From positions 37,181,599 through 37,245,598 of the forward strand of contig NC_061770.1 of the NCBI RefSeq assembly GCF_022458985.1: a DNA stretch of 64,000 nt. The letters run 5' to 3'. The translations under genes and the position numbers were made by a program. Below the pieces are notes generated by a model that saw nothing but the letters and a program-made list of their open reading frames with translations, searched no databases and was not told where the DNA came from. Below, piece after piece: positions 53,671-64,000 of the stretch (position 1 is its first letter; every line of letters begins with the position of its first letter). The stretch is from Mugil cephalus (taxonomy: Eukaryota > Chordata > Actinopteri > Mugiliformes > Mugilidae).

Positions 53671-54722
53671 CAGGCATGTCAAACATACGACCCCATGTGG
53701 GTCATTTAATCCGGCCCGGCATAAATTTATGAGTATGTCAAAAAAAGAAGCGAGTCTCTAGCTAATTTCTATTAAAAGTTGTGATTTTTTAAAATAAATA
53801 CAAGCCAAATGCTCCCTCCGGCCGCTAGAGGGCAGTAAATGTGTAAAAGCGCTCACGTCAAGCATGCGGCACTGACACGAGTTAGTCACAGGAAATAAAC
53901 ATTCGCAACGTGATGTGTCCAAGTAAAAATAAACCGGCAATCTTGCTTCACCATTCACCACTACTAAACAAGTTATCGGTCAACACACCCTTCCCAAAAT
54001 GGCACTGTCAAAAAAAAGAAGAGTGGACACGGAGTGCAGAGTTTTCCAGGAGAAATGGACCGAGAAGTATTTATTCACAGAAGTGAATGCAAAACCAGTG
54101 TGCTTGGTATGTAATCAGCAAGTTGCAGTGTTCAAAGAGTTTAATATTCGGCGCCACTCATCATAAAGACAAGTATGTCATATTAAAGACAATTAATATT
54201 GTGCAGTATATTCTCAGCTTCAGTAGGCCCAGCCTAGTAGTTTGATCTGATGTAGTCTAATCCTATTGCCCATGCACTGCTATAACTTTTTTATTTATTT
54301 ATTTATTTTATTTTATTTTGTATTTCTTTTTTCATTTATTTCAAAGCAGTATGACAATTAAGGCGAAAATATATCTTTTATAGCTCCCACTTGAGTTTGT
54401 TTAGTGTGGTGAGTTGGTTCAGGTGTAAAACTGCATTCACTCAACTGTTAAAATAAACCAGTTGTTAACACATTCACGGCCAAACATGAAAAATCATTTT
54501 TTTCCCATTGTTTTTGAATAAATGTGTTGTGCTTAGAAAAGATCCCTTGTCATACGTGATTATAATATGTAGGGTAGGCTACAAATGTAGGCTGAATGAT
54601 AAAGCATAGTACTGAAAAACAAAGCTAAATATTTGGAGTTGACATTCTTTTGCTGATCCGGCCCACCTGAGAACAGAAAGTCTGGATCCGGCCCCAGAGC
54701 CAAACTGAGTTTGACATGCCTG
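53671..54722. mobile_element. hAT transposon, internally deleted, with perfect 8-bp target duplication
   Basis: Ends are CAGGCATGTCAAAC and its exact inverse GTTTGACATGCCTG, flanked on both sides by ctctagag (53663-53670 and 54723-54730). An 8-bp duplication is the hAT hallmark. An open stretch from 54,001 reads MALSKKRRVDTECRVFQEKW and later KPVCLVCNQQ, the BED-finger start of a hAT transposase of the SCAND3/ZBED type, stopping soon after NIRRHSS. The catalytic domain is absent, so the copy cannot move by itself. Confidence 0.8.
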
Positions 54723-54734
54723 CTCTAGAGGTTG

Positions 54735-54797
54735 CAGGCCAGTTTTTGTATTGTTATTGGTGTTATATAAATAAAATTGAATTGAATTGAATTGAAC
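54735..54797 (+). mobile_element. 3' tail of a LINE-type retrotransposon
   Basis: tttttgtattgttattggtg and ttatataaataaaattg are followed by (ATTGA)n, a common end of fish LINE elements. Only the tail is here. It abuts the target duplication of the hAT element. Confidence 0.5.
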
Positions 54798-54799
54798 AT

Positions 54800-57030
54800 G
54801 CGAATCTGCCAAGCTTAAGTCATGGCTTGGAGCGTAAAGAGCCAAATATTGTTCCATGTGATCAAAGTAGTGCCTTTACAGAGGTCCTATCAACAGATGA
54901 GTGGTTGAAGCCAACACAACAGCATGCAAAGTAAGTTTATGAGCTACAGGCTTTTTTGTCAAATGTATAAAAAATAGTTCAACAGATGTCTGGGATACTT
55001 CACAAGTTCTGGATTTTTGGTGATATTCCTGTTCACCACTTGTAAAGGGACAGTACACGCTACGACTTGAAATAAATGTTGTTACCGCTGCCGTGACGAT
55101 TTTAATGAGGGAATCAGAACAATTGGAGGAAGGAGCCCTTTTCACGTGCTGGGACTTGAGGGCGACTTTAAAAAAGGTGTGATGAAAGCGGGAAAAAGTC
55201 TCTGGAGAGAAATAGCAATGGTTGTTTTCATTTTCAGGCTTTCCTTATTTGAGTAAGTCACCGTGGCAACAAAAAGGGTCTGGCGTCAGCCACCGGCCTC
55301 AGTCTCCACATCTGATTGTTGTCCAGCCTAATGAGAGGAGCACAGGCTTCTGTATCTGGGTTTGGGCTAAGGCATCAGTTAACTTAAACTAGGGCTGCAG
55401 TCAGGACCAGAATCCAAGTGTCATGCAGTCAAATGCAGCTTTTTGAAATGTAAACATATTCTGTAGAGATTACATTTCAGTATTACATATATTTTCGTTT
55501 CATGAACTTAATAGCGAGACTTAGACAAGTTAGAGTCGAAACAACTACACTTACAGAATCTGAAGAAAGCTGTCCACGAGCGGAGTGAAAAGTAATTTAA
55601 ATTCTTTGCATTTTCTTCTTTTATGCACAGACTAAACTCAACATTCCTTTTCATAAATCTGAAATCTTTTACAAACTGCCTGAGCTATTTCAGGCTTTCA
55701 CAAGATAAAGTTCACTTGAGATAAGACCTGTTATCAGTGCTAACCATTTGAACACTGTTTTGAGGTTGCTTTGACCTCAGCTCTTTTCCTGCTAGAGTTC
55801 AGGGAGTGTTTCTGTCTCCCCCTGCTGGATTAGCTGCACTCTGCAGATGGTGTTTGTCCTGTCATTGTGTTTCCACGTCGATAAGATTAGCTCACTGCTG
55901 TAGGAGCTAGGAGACTTTAGAAGAGAGGAAGAACTATCTCAAACCTATCTCACTCCACGTCGTTGTCGCAGCTGTTACTTCTTTCCTTTTTTGTGGATCT
56001 ACTGAGAATATCATCTGCGTCTACCCCACATTCTGCAACATCTGCTGGCCAGATCAAAAGATACATCAAATACTGAATATATTTGCTTAAATATATAACT
56101 TCCAACAATGAACACTTTTCCTAAACCAGGAATGTTGTCATCTCTTCGCCAGGGTACGAGACACCTGACGATTTGTCCCAACTTGTTACGAGTCAGATGA
56201 TGATAAGCCAAACAAAAAAATGTGACTGAAAGCTAATCTTTAGATAGATGTAAGTTATACTTTATCGGTAATTACAAACAATAATACAGTCAAGGGAAGT
56301 TTAAATCTTTTGTATCCTGCTGTAACATGTTCATAACTCTATAACAAATATTTTTGGCTAACATACAGCATCTTTTACGTCTTTACACGTGTGAGTTCAT
56401 GTGCACAATGCCGTATCTTCCGTTCATTTCCCTTCAACTGTTGCAAACGATGCTTAGATGCGATTGACGCAGCCTCCCAGTTTGTTTTTGTCATTCCCTA
56501 ACGTGGCTACATATGCTGTTTAATAACTTCATCTTGTACTCTATAGGAATCCTATTGAGAGAAATACATATATTCAATTAACATATTTCAGCAAACTATA
56601 CAATTTTAATATGTTTGGATATCCTTTGCTCAGTGTATCAAGCTGTTTCTCACGTTGGTAAATAGTCGTCTTTTTACGGTTCCACAGATGCAAACACTCA
56701 ACTGGACGTTTTGAAATAACTGTTACATGCAAAAGTGTTCCTGGACATTTCTTCTGTCCTTTCTCTTCATTTCCGTGTGGTGTCAGGTGATGCCACTGCA
56801 CCTGAGACGCCTTGCTCATTTAGAGAAACCATAAAACACAGCGAGACCTCTGAGAGAAGACACAGCAGGTTGTCAGTGGGCTGATTGGAAGCGTTTAGAT
56901 TGTGTGTTTGCTTGCTTCTTTCTTTTGGAAGCAGGATATTTGCCATTCTTCCTCCATTTATTTGGAAGGAGGGAGTCATTGCTGTTTCAATTTTTAATTT
57001 GTGGTTAGGTTAAAATCTCTTGTTGAAGCC
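54800..57030. other. intergenic region before the UGT locus
   Basis: No gene recognised. The part from about 56.1 kb (aggaatgttgtcatctcttc, gatgataagccaaac) resembles the part from about 58.77 kb (aggaatgtcatcatctcttg, gatgataaatcaaa), so it is the left side of a duplicated block. Confidence 0.45.
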
Positions 57031-57039
57031 GTTTTTTAT

Positions 57040-57360
57040 TTAACGTGGTTAATTCTTAACTTCTTTTATGGTTGACTCATATTTTATGAGCCAATTGTTA
57101 GGTCTTTCTCAGGATAATGGTTTAATAATCCTTGTCTTCATTTCTCTGGGCTGCTGTTACCTCGAGATGAACTAGCTCAGGTTTATATAAGTCTACAGAG
57201 GCAGAGGAGAGGAGGAGAAGGGCTGTTGAACAGTTACCCATGCTGCTACTGTGCTCACCAATGCTCGTTTTAGTTTCCCTCCACTGTGTGACCCTGTTGC
57301 TCCCTCCTCCCCACGACCCCTGCCACTCCCATCTCATGCTCTCTGAAGTTTCCCCCCATC
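57040..57360 (+). promoter_or_regulatory. duplicated TATA-containing segment, copy 1 (UGT-type promoter?)
   Basis: Contains gctgctgttacctcgagatg, then tttatataagtctacagagg and agtttccctccactgtgtga. The copy at 60.0-60.29 kb has the same series in the same order. The TATA box at about 57,183 would start a transcript near 57,215. No GT donor equivalent to that of copy 2 is kept at its 3' end. Confidence 0.45.
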
Positions 57361-57534
57361 AAAAGCAAGGACTGCACTTTTTTTTTTTTTTTTTTATGCG
57401 TGTACTCCAAAGTTCAGAAGCATGTATATGAAACTGACTTGTGACTCAAATATAGGAGCAGGAATCTATGTAAGATGAAAATCAAGAAAATTGAGAAAAT
57501 GACCAATCATTCTTGACTGATTATTTATTTATTT

Positions 57535-58090
57535 ATTCTGGATTTTTTTCTGCATAAATCTCTTAAATCACTTCAGCATTTTACTAAACTACCAAAACGT
57601 CAATCATTTTGAATGCAACCCAGTTAAATTCCAGTTTGATTACTTGAAGTCACTGTTGTTTTTACCCAAAAAAAAGCATGAAAAATTTGCTATTTTGCAT
57701 AAAACTAATGCTACCATCTTCTGATCTTAGAGGAAAAAAATATCCCATTTACTAGTGTTGAATACTAAAAATTACAAATTTAATTTTTTTTCTCATAAAT
57801 GAAACCCTAATGTTGCCGAATGAATGATTTTATTGTGTCATGGCTGAGAGATTAAAAAATGTAGTTATAATGGAAGTAAATGGAACATCTTTTGTCCACT
57901 ATGGTTACAAGAGGATAGTAAATTTTAAATCTGATCCTACACAAAAACTAACAATGCAATCAAGTCAATATGGGTTAAATAGGGTTAAAATTCCTCAAAA
58001 TTAATGTATTTTTGATAGTTTAGTTCTCAAGTGGTTTAAGAGATTTATGCAAAAAACAAAAAATCTAAACAAAAAACACAGAAAAAATAT
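57535..58090. repeat. dispersed repeat of unknown family with inverted ends
   Basis: ctgcataaatctcttaaatc at the left and ggtttaagagatttatgcaa at the right are diverged inverted repeats. Inside lie gaatgaatgattttattgtg and tataatggaagtaaatgg, shared with copies at 36, 38.3 and 46.5 kb. No coding capacity. Probably a non-autonomous DNA transposon. Confidence 0.55.
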
Positions 58091-59214
58091 TTATCAGGTT
58101 TATATAGTAGTTTTTGGACAGATGTTTTTGATCACTAAAATTACAAGTGGGTGGTAAAAAAAATCTGTTGACCTATTAGAATATTTTTTTATTTTTATTT
58201 TTATTTTTTAATTGTAAAATTTGTGTGGAGATAGGCAAAAAAAATGTGCCATATGCATTAAAACAGCCAAAATGACAGCCGAATGGACAAAATGTTCCTA
58301 AGGTTGCCCGAGGGTTAGGAAGGTGGTCATAATGATATGTCTGATCAGTCAGTATATGCTAGGAAAGAGGTCACAGCCAGCAGACCAACTCACCTATTTT
58401 GAGTTCATGTAGTTTGATTTCTTCTCTTCTTTGTCACTTTGCTTGTGAAGTTCTCCCTTGGGTTCATCGCCAGTTTCAGGTCTCCACTCATGCTTACTAG
58501 TCAACAACATTCTCCTTTGTTTTATCTATGTTCAGAGGCAGGTTGTTGTCTTTTATTTCCATTTTGTGTGTGTGTGTCGACTCAAGGAGATATGAGCGGA
58601 CTGCATCTGCCCAACATCTACTGCCTGGTGGCCACAGAGATCAAAAGATGCAACCAATGCCAAAAATACACCATATCTTTACCCACATTCAACCTTGAAA
58701 ATCAACCCTGGCCTACCAAGTTAAAATGAAAGTAGTGCTTTGATATAAAAAGATTTCCATCAGCTTTCCTAATCCAGGAATGTCATCATCTCTTGTGCAC
58801 GACATGGGGCTACAGAAGGGTTTGTCTGCATCTGGAGATGATAAATCAAAGTAGAAGGAGAAAGGAGGTTGTTTTTACCACCTTTATTTGTTTTTTGTAA
58901 CCTTCGGTTTAGAGTTTGTCTTCTTTTGTAAGACCTTGTCTTCTGTGGGTACTCAATTTAATCGGTTTACCTCCCCAATCTCTTACCTGATCAGGAAATG
59001 TAGCAGACTGTGTGTAAAATGTATTTTAAGTCAGATGGAACAGGTTATTTGAGGATAAAACATTGTTCATGTATTTAATATAGCTGTCTTTTTGCACCCA
59101 ATGCCTTTTTTGTATTTACAGCATATGTGGAATGCTGCCAAACACCAATGCTTTTTTTCTATTATGACAAAGGGAACTAAACTGCATGGACAAATGAAAA
59201 AGACGCCACTAAAA

Positions 59215-60000
59215 AAAAGGAGTCACACACTCTAATATTTCTTTGGATCACCTTTTGATTTATTTCCATCCAGTGTTGCATTCATTTTTTCACTAAGATC
59301 TTGTATTGATGATGGTAGAGGTGGTCTATGCATAATACGTATGATGGGTGCATCACTTCATCTGCCTCTCTTCTTACCCTGATGCCCCATCACGCTGGGA
59401 CAGGGTAACTCTGGACTCATCAGATCAGACCACATGACCTTCTTCCATTGTTCCAGAGTCCGATCTTTATGCTCCCCAGCAAACTGAAGCCTTTTTTGCC
59501 GGTTAGCCTCACTTATTAGTAGTTTTGTTAAGGCTACACAGCTGTTCAGTCCCAATCCCTTGAGCTCCCTTCACATTGTACGTGTGGAAATGCTCTTACT
59601 TTCACTATTATTTGGGCCTTTGTTCTACTGTTTGATTTCACCAAATGTTTAAATGATTGCTGATCATGATCAATCAGGATTTTTTTCCAACTACATTTCT
59701 TCCTCAAAGATGATGGTTCCCCACTATCCTTACAGTTTTTAATAATGTGTCAGACAGTTCTGAACCCAATTTTAGTAGTTTCTGCATCAATCTTCCTAGA
59801 TGTTTCCTCTGCTTGATGCATGCCAATGATTTGACCCTTCTCAAACAGACCAACATCTTTTGTGTCTTTCCACATAGTTGTTTGAGAAATGAGAAGCTCC
59901 TCATTGCATCAGTCTTTACCTGCTGATGTATGACTAAACATGTTGAAAGCAGCTTTCTGCTGCCCTTTGCTGTTGGTGGGATTAACGCTCTTATCAATAC
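59215..60000 (-). mobile_element. degenerate Tc1/mariner transposon (minus strand)
   Basis: On the minus strand a frame at 59,555-59,358 reads ANRQKRLQFAGEHKDRTLEQ followed by WKKVMWSD, a typical Tc1 transposase catalytic-domain start. The frame at 59,997-59,704 covers the N-terminal DNA-binding part. The frames are broken between and after these, and the end past the catalytic Asp is degraded. It is a third Tc1 lineage in this window, inserted beside copy 2 of the duplicated UGT upstream segment. Confidence 0.75.
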
Positions 60001-60004
60001 AGTT

Positions 60005-60290
60005 AATTCTTAACTTTTGGCAAAGAGCAACCTTTGAGGTGGGCTGCTGTTACATAGAGAACTGAGCCGGCTCTAGTTTATATAAGTCCGCAGAGGCAAA
60101 CGAGAGGAGGGGAAGGGCTGCAGGTCACTGATAGGACCGCTGAACAGTTACTCGTGCGGCTATTGTACTCACCAGTGCTCACTTTATTTTCCCTCCACTG
60201 TGTGACCTTGCAGCTTCCTCCTTCCCTCGTTCACTGCCACTCCCGTCTCACGCTCTCTGAGGTTTCCCCATCAATAAAACACTTAGTAAG
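60005..60290 (+). promoter_or_regulatory. duplicated TATA-containing segment, copy 2; likely UGT promoter and 5' non-coding exon
   Basis: TTTATATAA at 60077-60085 and the transcribed part parallel copy 1 at 57.04-57.36 kb. The segment ends at a good donor (ACTTA/GTAAGT, exon edge at 60,285). That could splice to the acceptor at 61,459 directly before the UGT coding start. A one-coding-exon gene with an upstream non-coding exon is the known layout of fish ugt5 genes. Confidence 0.5.
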
Positions 60291-61462
60291 TACAACAGCC
60301 ACTAAGCACCTTCTTGCCATGGTAACAATCAAGATACAATCATTAATGCTTTTCTCTTCATAGGCGTCACAAGTTGCATTTGGACCATTCTTGATTATTT
60401 GTGTGGCAGTAAGTGTGACACACATAGGTGTAAACACCAGATTTACATCTTTTTTTTTTTCTGAATCTTGATAAAATATCAAGTCAAACGGGCCTAAGTT
60501 CAGCGTAATCAAAACTATCCTTGAACTCTGTTTTTTCTGTGTGTTTTAGTGTGTGCCAATAATCATTATAGCATCTTAGCATTCTGCACCAAGAGGGGCA
60601 GCAGTAGTATAAATTTAAAGTAACATGTACAACATAATGAAGGCTGAGCTAGTCGAATGAGTGTGTAAAATTACACAGCAGCAGCAGCAAAAGAGGAAAA
60701 CTAACGTGCAGCAATGGGGATCCACAATCCATTGAAATGGATAGACAGGAAAGGGAGGGTCATGAACGAGTGAGGATAAAGAAAGTCTTCCCTATTTGAA
60801 CTCTAGGTTGATTGCTGATTGCGGTGCTGGAAACTGCAAATAAATGTGAGATTGAGCTCAGGAAGAGTCCCTAAGCACTGAGATAGAACAAAAGTGCTTC
60901 ATTTAAAGGAACTACACTTTACTGAGCTGAAGATATTTCCATATTCTGGAAAATACTTTTTACAAGAGTGTGAAAACAGACATTTGTGGTGGTGATTCAG
61001 AAGATAGACAAGAACAACAGTAGTGAAATGCACAATACCTATTTCTTTTTCTACTGTATGCCTCCACCTTCCTTACTCTGTTAGTGTGGACATAAACACT
61101 AATGGTCTTTGGACTTTGACTTTGCAAGGCCTGTGTGTGTAAATGTTAAGCTGCGTGAAGACAGATCTCATGTGGCACTGTGGCTCACACAGTAACTGGC
61201 ACCAAGCTAAACTCCTGGTTCTGGATCCAACAAAAACTGGGTGAGGTATTTCATAATTTTATTTTTTTTAACAAAACAAACAAACGGCTCTACTACAATT
61301 GTTATTAATCACATTTTATATGAGTGCTATACAATATCATCTTCACTTCTTTTTTTTTTTTTTTTTTTTACTGTCAGTTACACAGGAAGCTAGGTATCAC
61401 AGTGTTTGTGCCTAATCAGACACACACAGATTTACTTATCCCTTTATCTTGTGTTTCAGGAA

Positions 61463-63052
61463 ATGTCCATCATGTCCACCCCTTTATTCCTGACTGTGCT
61501 CTACCTCCTGTCGCTCAGCTCCACTTACTGCAGTGGGAGCAGGATTCTAGTAGTGCCTGTTGACGGCAGCCACTGGATCAACATGAAGGTGATCCTCCAA
61601 GAGCTGCATGGCAGGGGCCACGAGATCACAGTGCTGCGCTCTGCAAAGAGCTGGTACATCCCTGCCAACTCTTCCATTTATACTTCTATTGATATGCCCA
61701 TGCTGGAGGATGAGTCAGACAAAAACTACTACAATAAAATGCTACAAGATGGCATGGAATGTCGCAGGTGGCCTAGTTTTATACGCACATTCTGTCAACA
61801 ATACTTGATAACCTCCATGCTGTCAATGGGCCATGAAATCCTGGCCAGAGCAACTGCTACTACGCTAGAAAACCCTGTGATTATGAAAACTTTACAGGAT
61901 GCTAAGTTTGACCTGATGTTAACGGACCCTGCTCTGACTATAGGAGTTCTACTAGGTAGTTACCTCAAGCTGCCGATGGTTTTTAATGTGCGCTGGATTA
62001 ATAATGGCGAGGGCCATTTCACCATAGCTCCTTCTCCTGTCTCCTATATTCCTGCTCCAGGAAGTGAACTTGGGGATGAGATGGATTTTCTGGAAAGGAC
62101 CAAGAACATGTTACATTATGTCTATAGTGCTGTGGAACAGCACTATTTAATTAACCCTGTCTACTCACATCTGTTAAAGCGACACTTCCCTCCTGGAACT
62201 GATTTGTTGTCTTTGCAGCTTGCAGCTGATATCTGGCTGCTGAGGACGGATTTTGTCTTTGAGTTCCCTCGGCCCACTATGCCTAATGTGGTTTACATAG
62301 GGGGGTTCCAGTGCAAAGAAGCCCAGCCTCTTCCTGCTGACCTTGAGGCATTCATGCAGAGTTCAGGGGAACACGGGGTGGTGGTCATGTCTCTGGGAAC
62401 AATTATTTCAGCCTTGCCTCGTGAACACACAGAGGCCATTGCTGGGGCTTTTGCTCAACTCCCTCAGAAGGTGATCTGGCGGTTCATGGGTGAAAAGCCT
62501 TCAAATCTGGGAAACAACACCCTGCTGGTGAGCTGGCTACCTCAGACCGATCTCCTGGGACACCCCAAGACTCGTGCATTTGTAGCCCATGGAGGCACCA
62601 ATGGCATGTACGAGGCCATCTACCACGGCGTTCCTGTCCTGGGCTTGCCCCTCCTTTTTGATCAGTTTGATAACCTACTCCGGCTGAAAGTGCGTGGTGC
62701 AGCTCGCGTTGTGGAGCCCACATCACTGACTGAGGAAGTATTCTTGGAAGCTCTAAGGGACATCCTTGAGAATCCCTCTTACCGCAGTAACATACAGCAT
62801 CTCTCCCAGCTGCACCGCGACCAACCAATGTCCCCTATGGACACCGCCATCTTCTGGATTGAGTATGTCATCAGGAACAAAGCAGCAGCCCATCTGCGGT
62901 CAGCAGGTTTTAGTCTTCCTTGGTATTCCTACTTTTGCTTGGATGTGGCTGCTTTTATTATGGCCATAATTGGAACATTCATCTGGGCTGCAGTCCTAGT
63001 TTGTAGGATTCTCTGCTGCCGGAGGTCCAGGAGAAAGACAAAAGCAGAGTAA
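61463..63052 (+). CDS. ugt5: UDP-glucuronosyltransferase, fish UGT5 type (single coding exon)
   Basis: Transfers glucuronic acid (or another sugar) from UDP-sugar to small lipophilic substrates; membrane-anchored in the endoplasmic reticulum with the active site in the lumen. 529 residues, the usual UGT length. Seen: signal peptide (1-24); catalytic His37 in DGSHWINMK and partner Asp155 in FDLMLTDP; donor-binding half with WLPQTDLLGHPKTRAFVAHG near 358-377 and the UGT signature running to DQFDN near 399; one membrane helix near 492-515 and a basic tail (CCRRSRRKTKAE) typical of ER retention. The whole frame is uninterrupted, which marks the UGT5 class (UGT1 and UGT2 genes are split). A splice acceptor lies three bases before the ATG at 61,463, so this is chosen over the in-frame ATG at 61,406. 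Exact paralogue number not assigned. Confidence 0.9.
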   Translation: MSIMSTPLFLTVLYLLSLSSTYCSGSRILVVPVDGSHWINMKVILQELHGRGHEITVLRSAKSWYIPANSSIYTSIDMPMLEDESDKNYYNKMLQDGMECRRWPSFIRTFCQQYLITSMLSMGHEILARATATTLENPVIMKTLQDAKFDLMLTDPALTIGVLLGSYLKLPMVFNVRWINNGEGHFTIAPSPVSYIPAPGSELGDEMDFLERTKNMLHYVYSAVEQHYLINPVYSHLLKRHFPPGTDLLSLQLAADIWLLRTDFVFEFPRPTMPNVVYIGGFQCKEAQPLPADLEAFMQSSGEHGVVVMSLGTIISALPREHTEAIAGAFAQLPQKVIWRFMGEKPSNLGNNTLLVSWLPQTDLLGHPKTRAFVAHGGTNGMYEAIYHGVPVLGLPLLFDQFDNLLRLKVRGAARVVEPTSLTEEVFLEALRDILENPSYRSNIQHLSQLHRDQPMSPMDTAIFWIEYVIRNKAAAHLRSAGFSLPWYSYFCLDVAAFIMAIIGTFIWAAVLVCRILCCRRSRRKTKAE

Positions 63053-64000
63053 CTGATCCAAACATTACTTATTCTTAGCACCCAACTAATCAATGTCTAA
63101 TGGAAACACTACTCCTATTACTATTTACAATAATTTCTACCTCATATTCTAACTTTTCCTCAAACAAGTTCTTTTGATATCCATTGTTGTGAAATCTTTA
63201 GTTAAGACCATTAAGTGATAGCAACAATTTTGCTGTTGCAGAATGACAAAGTGAAGAGACCTAAAGAAAATATGTCAGTTTTGGGGAACATCTCTTGTCA
63301 TTTAGTCCTGCATTCTTCATATTTTGACATCATTAATGAAACGACTTTCTAAAGGTTGCAGATATTTAAATTGCAGGGATGCAGCAGGGATCATTTCACT
63401 GTTGATTGAGTTGCCAATTGACATTAAAAAACACATTTACCGCGAACTGTACGTCTAAACAGATGCTAATTGTTGAGAATGTTGAATTGAGTGAGTTGTT
63501 TTGAAATGTTTATTTCTAACAATTAGATAATAACAATGCATCGGGATAGATGCAGGAAAGATAGTTTATGCCTTACCCCGGAAAAAACTATATACTGAAA
63601 ATCCATGTATAGTATTGTTAGCTTTTAAAATCATGATGAAATGTTATGTAGTTGTTTCGTTCCATTTTCGGAATTGGGTACAATTCCTGTTGCTTTCCTT
63701 ACACTAGATTTTTTCTGGGGAATCAGCAAAATTTTAAATGTCAAAAAAGTCTTTCATGTCTTTGGTGTAGTTAGTGATTGCTAGGAATATGTAACTATAA
63801 CATGTCATGTATAATTTGCAGAACTCTTTCAACCTAGTACTTGGCTCCATGCCAATGTTTCTATGTGCATACAATATGCACAACATGAATATAAAGAGCC
63901 AGAAACAGAGAGATTCCTGTGGTATGTAGCAAGCTTTCTACAGGAACACCCTATCATGTTGACCCCTGTGCCAAGAACTTCTCTGGGACTTTCATACTTG
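63053..64000 (+). other. UGT 3' UTR and flank
   Basis: AT-rich sequence without coding potential. No perfect AATAAA is evident; a variant (AATATAAA) lies at about 63,887. The window ends before another gene is seen. Confidence 0.5.

Overview
The window is nuclear DNA of a ray-finned (teleost) fish. The evidence is spliced vertebrate genes with GT/AG introns, fish-type Tc1 and hAT transposon remnants, fish SINE sequence, and an intronless UDP-glucuronosyltransferase coding exon of the fish UGT5 type. No prokaryotic, CRISPR, rRNA or tRNA gene was seen.

Layout. (a) 2.4-16.0 kb, plus strand: an 11-exon muscle-type nicotinic acetylcholine receptor beta1 gene, with a 7.4 kb ninth intron holding transposon debris. 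(b) 22.3-27.8 kb, plus: a complete four-exon claudin-7 gene. CHRNB1 and CLDN7 both lie on human 17p13.1, so the pair looks like retained synteny. (c) 29.5-33.0 kb, minus: a small two-coding-exon gene for an 86-residue proline/glycine-rich protein with an acidic tail, which I do not recognise, starting in a CpG-rich promoter. (d) 33.5-40.2 kb, plus: the most unusual part, three tandem copies of a four-exon gene for a secreted, cationic, six-cysteine peptide of 91-97 residues that I cannot assign to a known family. All introns are phase 1, the cysteine motif is duplicated exon by exon, and the copies differ more in their exons than in their introns. A relic of a fourth unit lies upstream, and unit boundaries fall at hAT-like repeat ends. 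(e) 43.5-51.9 kb, plus: two PLAC8/onzin-family genes in tandem, with transposon fragments in the large intron of the first. (f) 53.1-54.8 kb: two well-delimited DNA transposons, one with long inverted repeats around a THAP-like fragment and one hAT with a perfect 8-bp target duplication and a BED-type transposase start. (g) 57.0-63.1 kb, plus: a UGT5-type gene preceded by two related TATA-containing segments (a duplicated promoter or first exon), with a Tc1 remnant beside the second.

The genes do not form one pathway. The beta1 subunit serves the neuromuscular junction and claudin-7 the epithelial tight junction. UGT handles conjugation in the endoplasmic reticulum. The PLAC8 proteins are small cysteine-rich proteins, and the tandem peptides are candidate secreted epithelial or immune effectors. 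All homology calls come from reading translated exons against remembered families; no database search was run.
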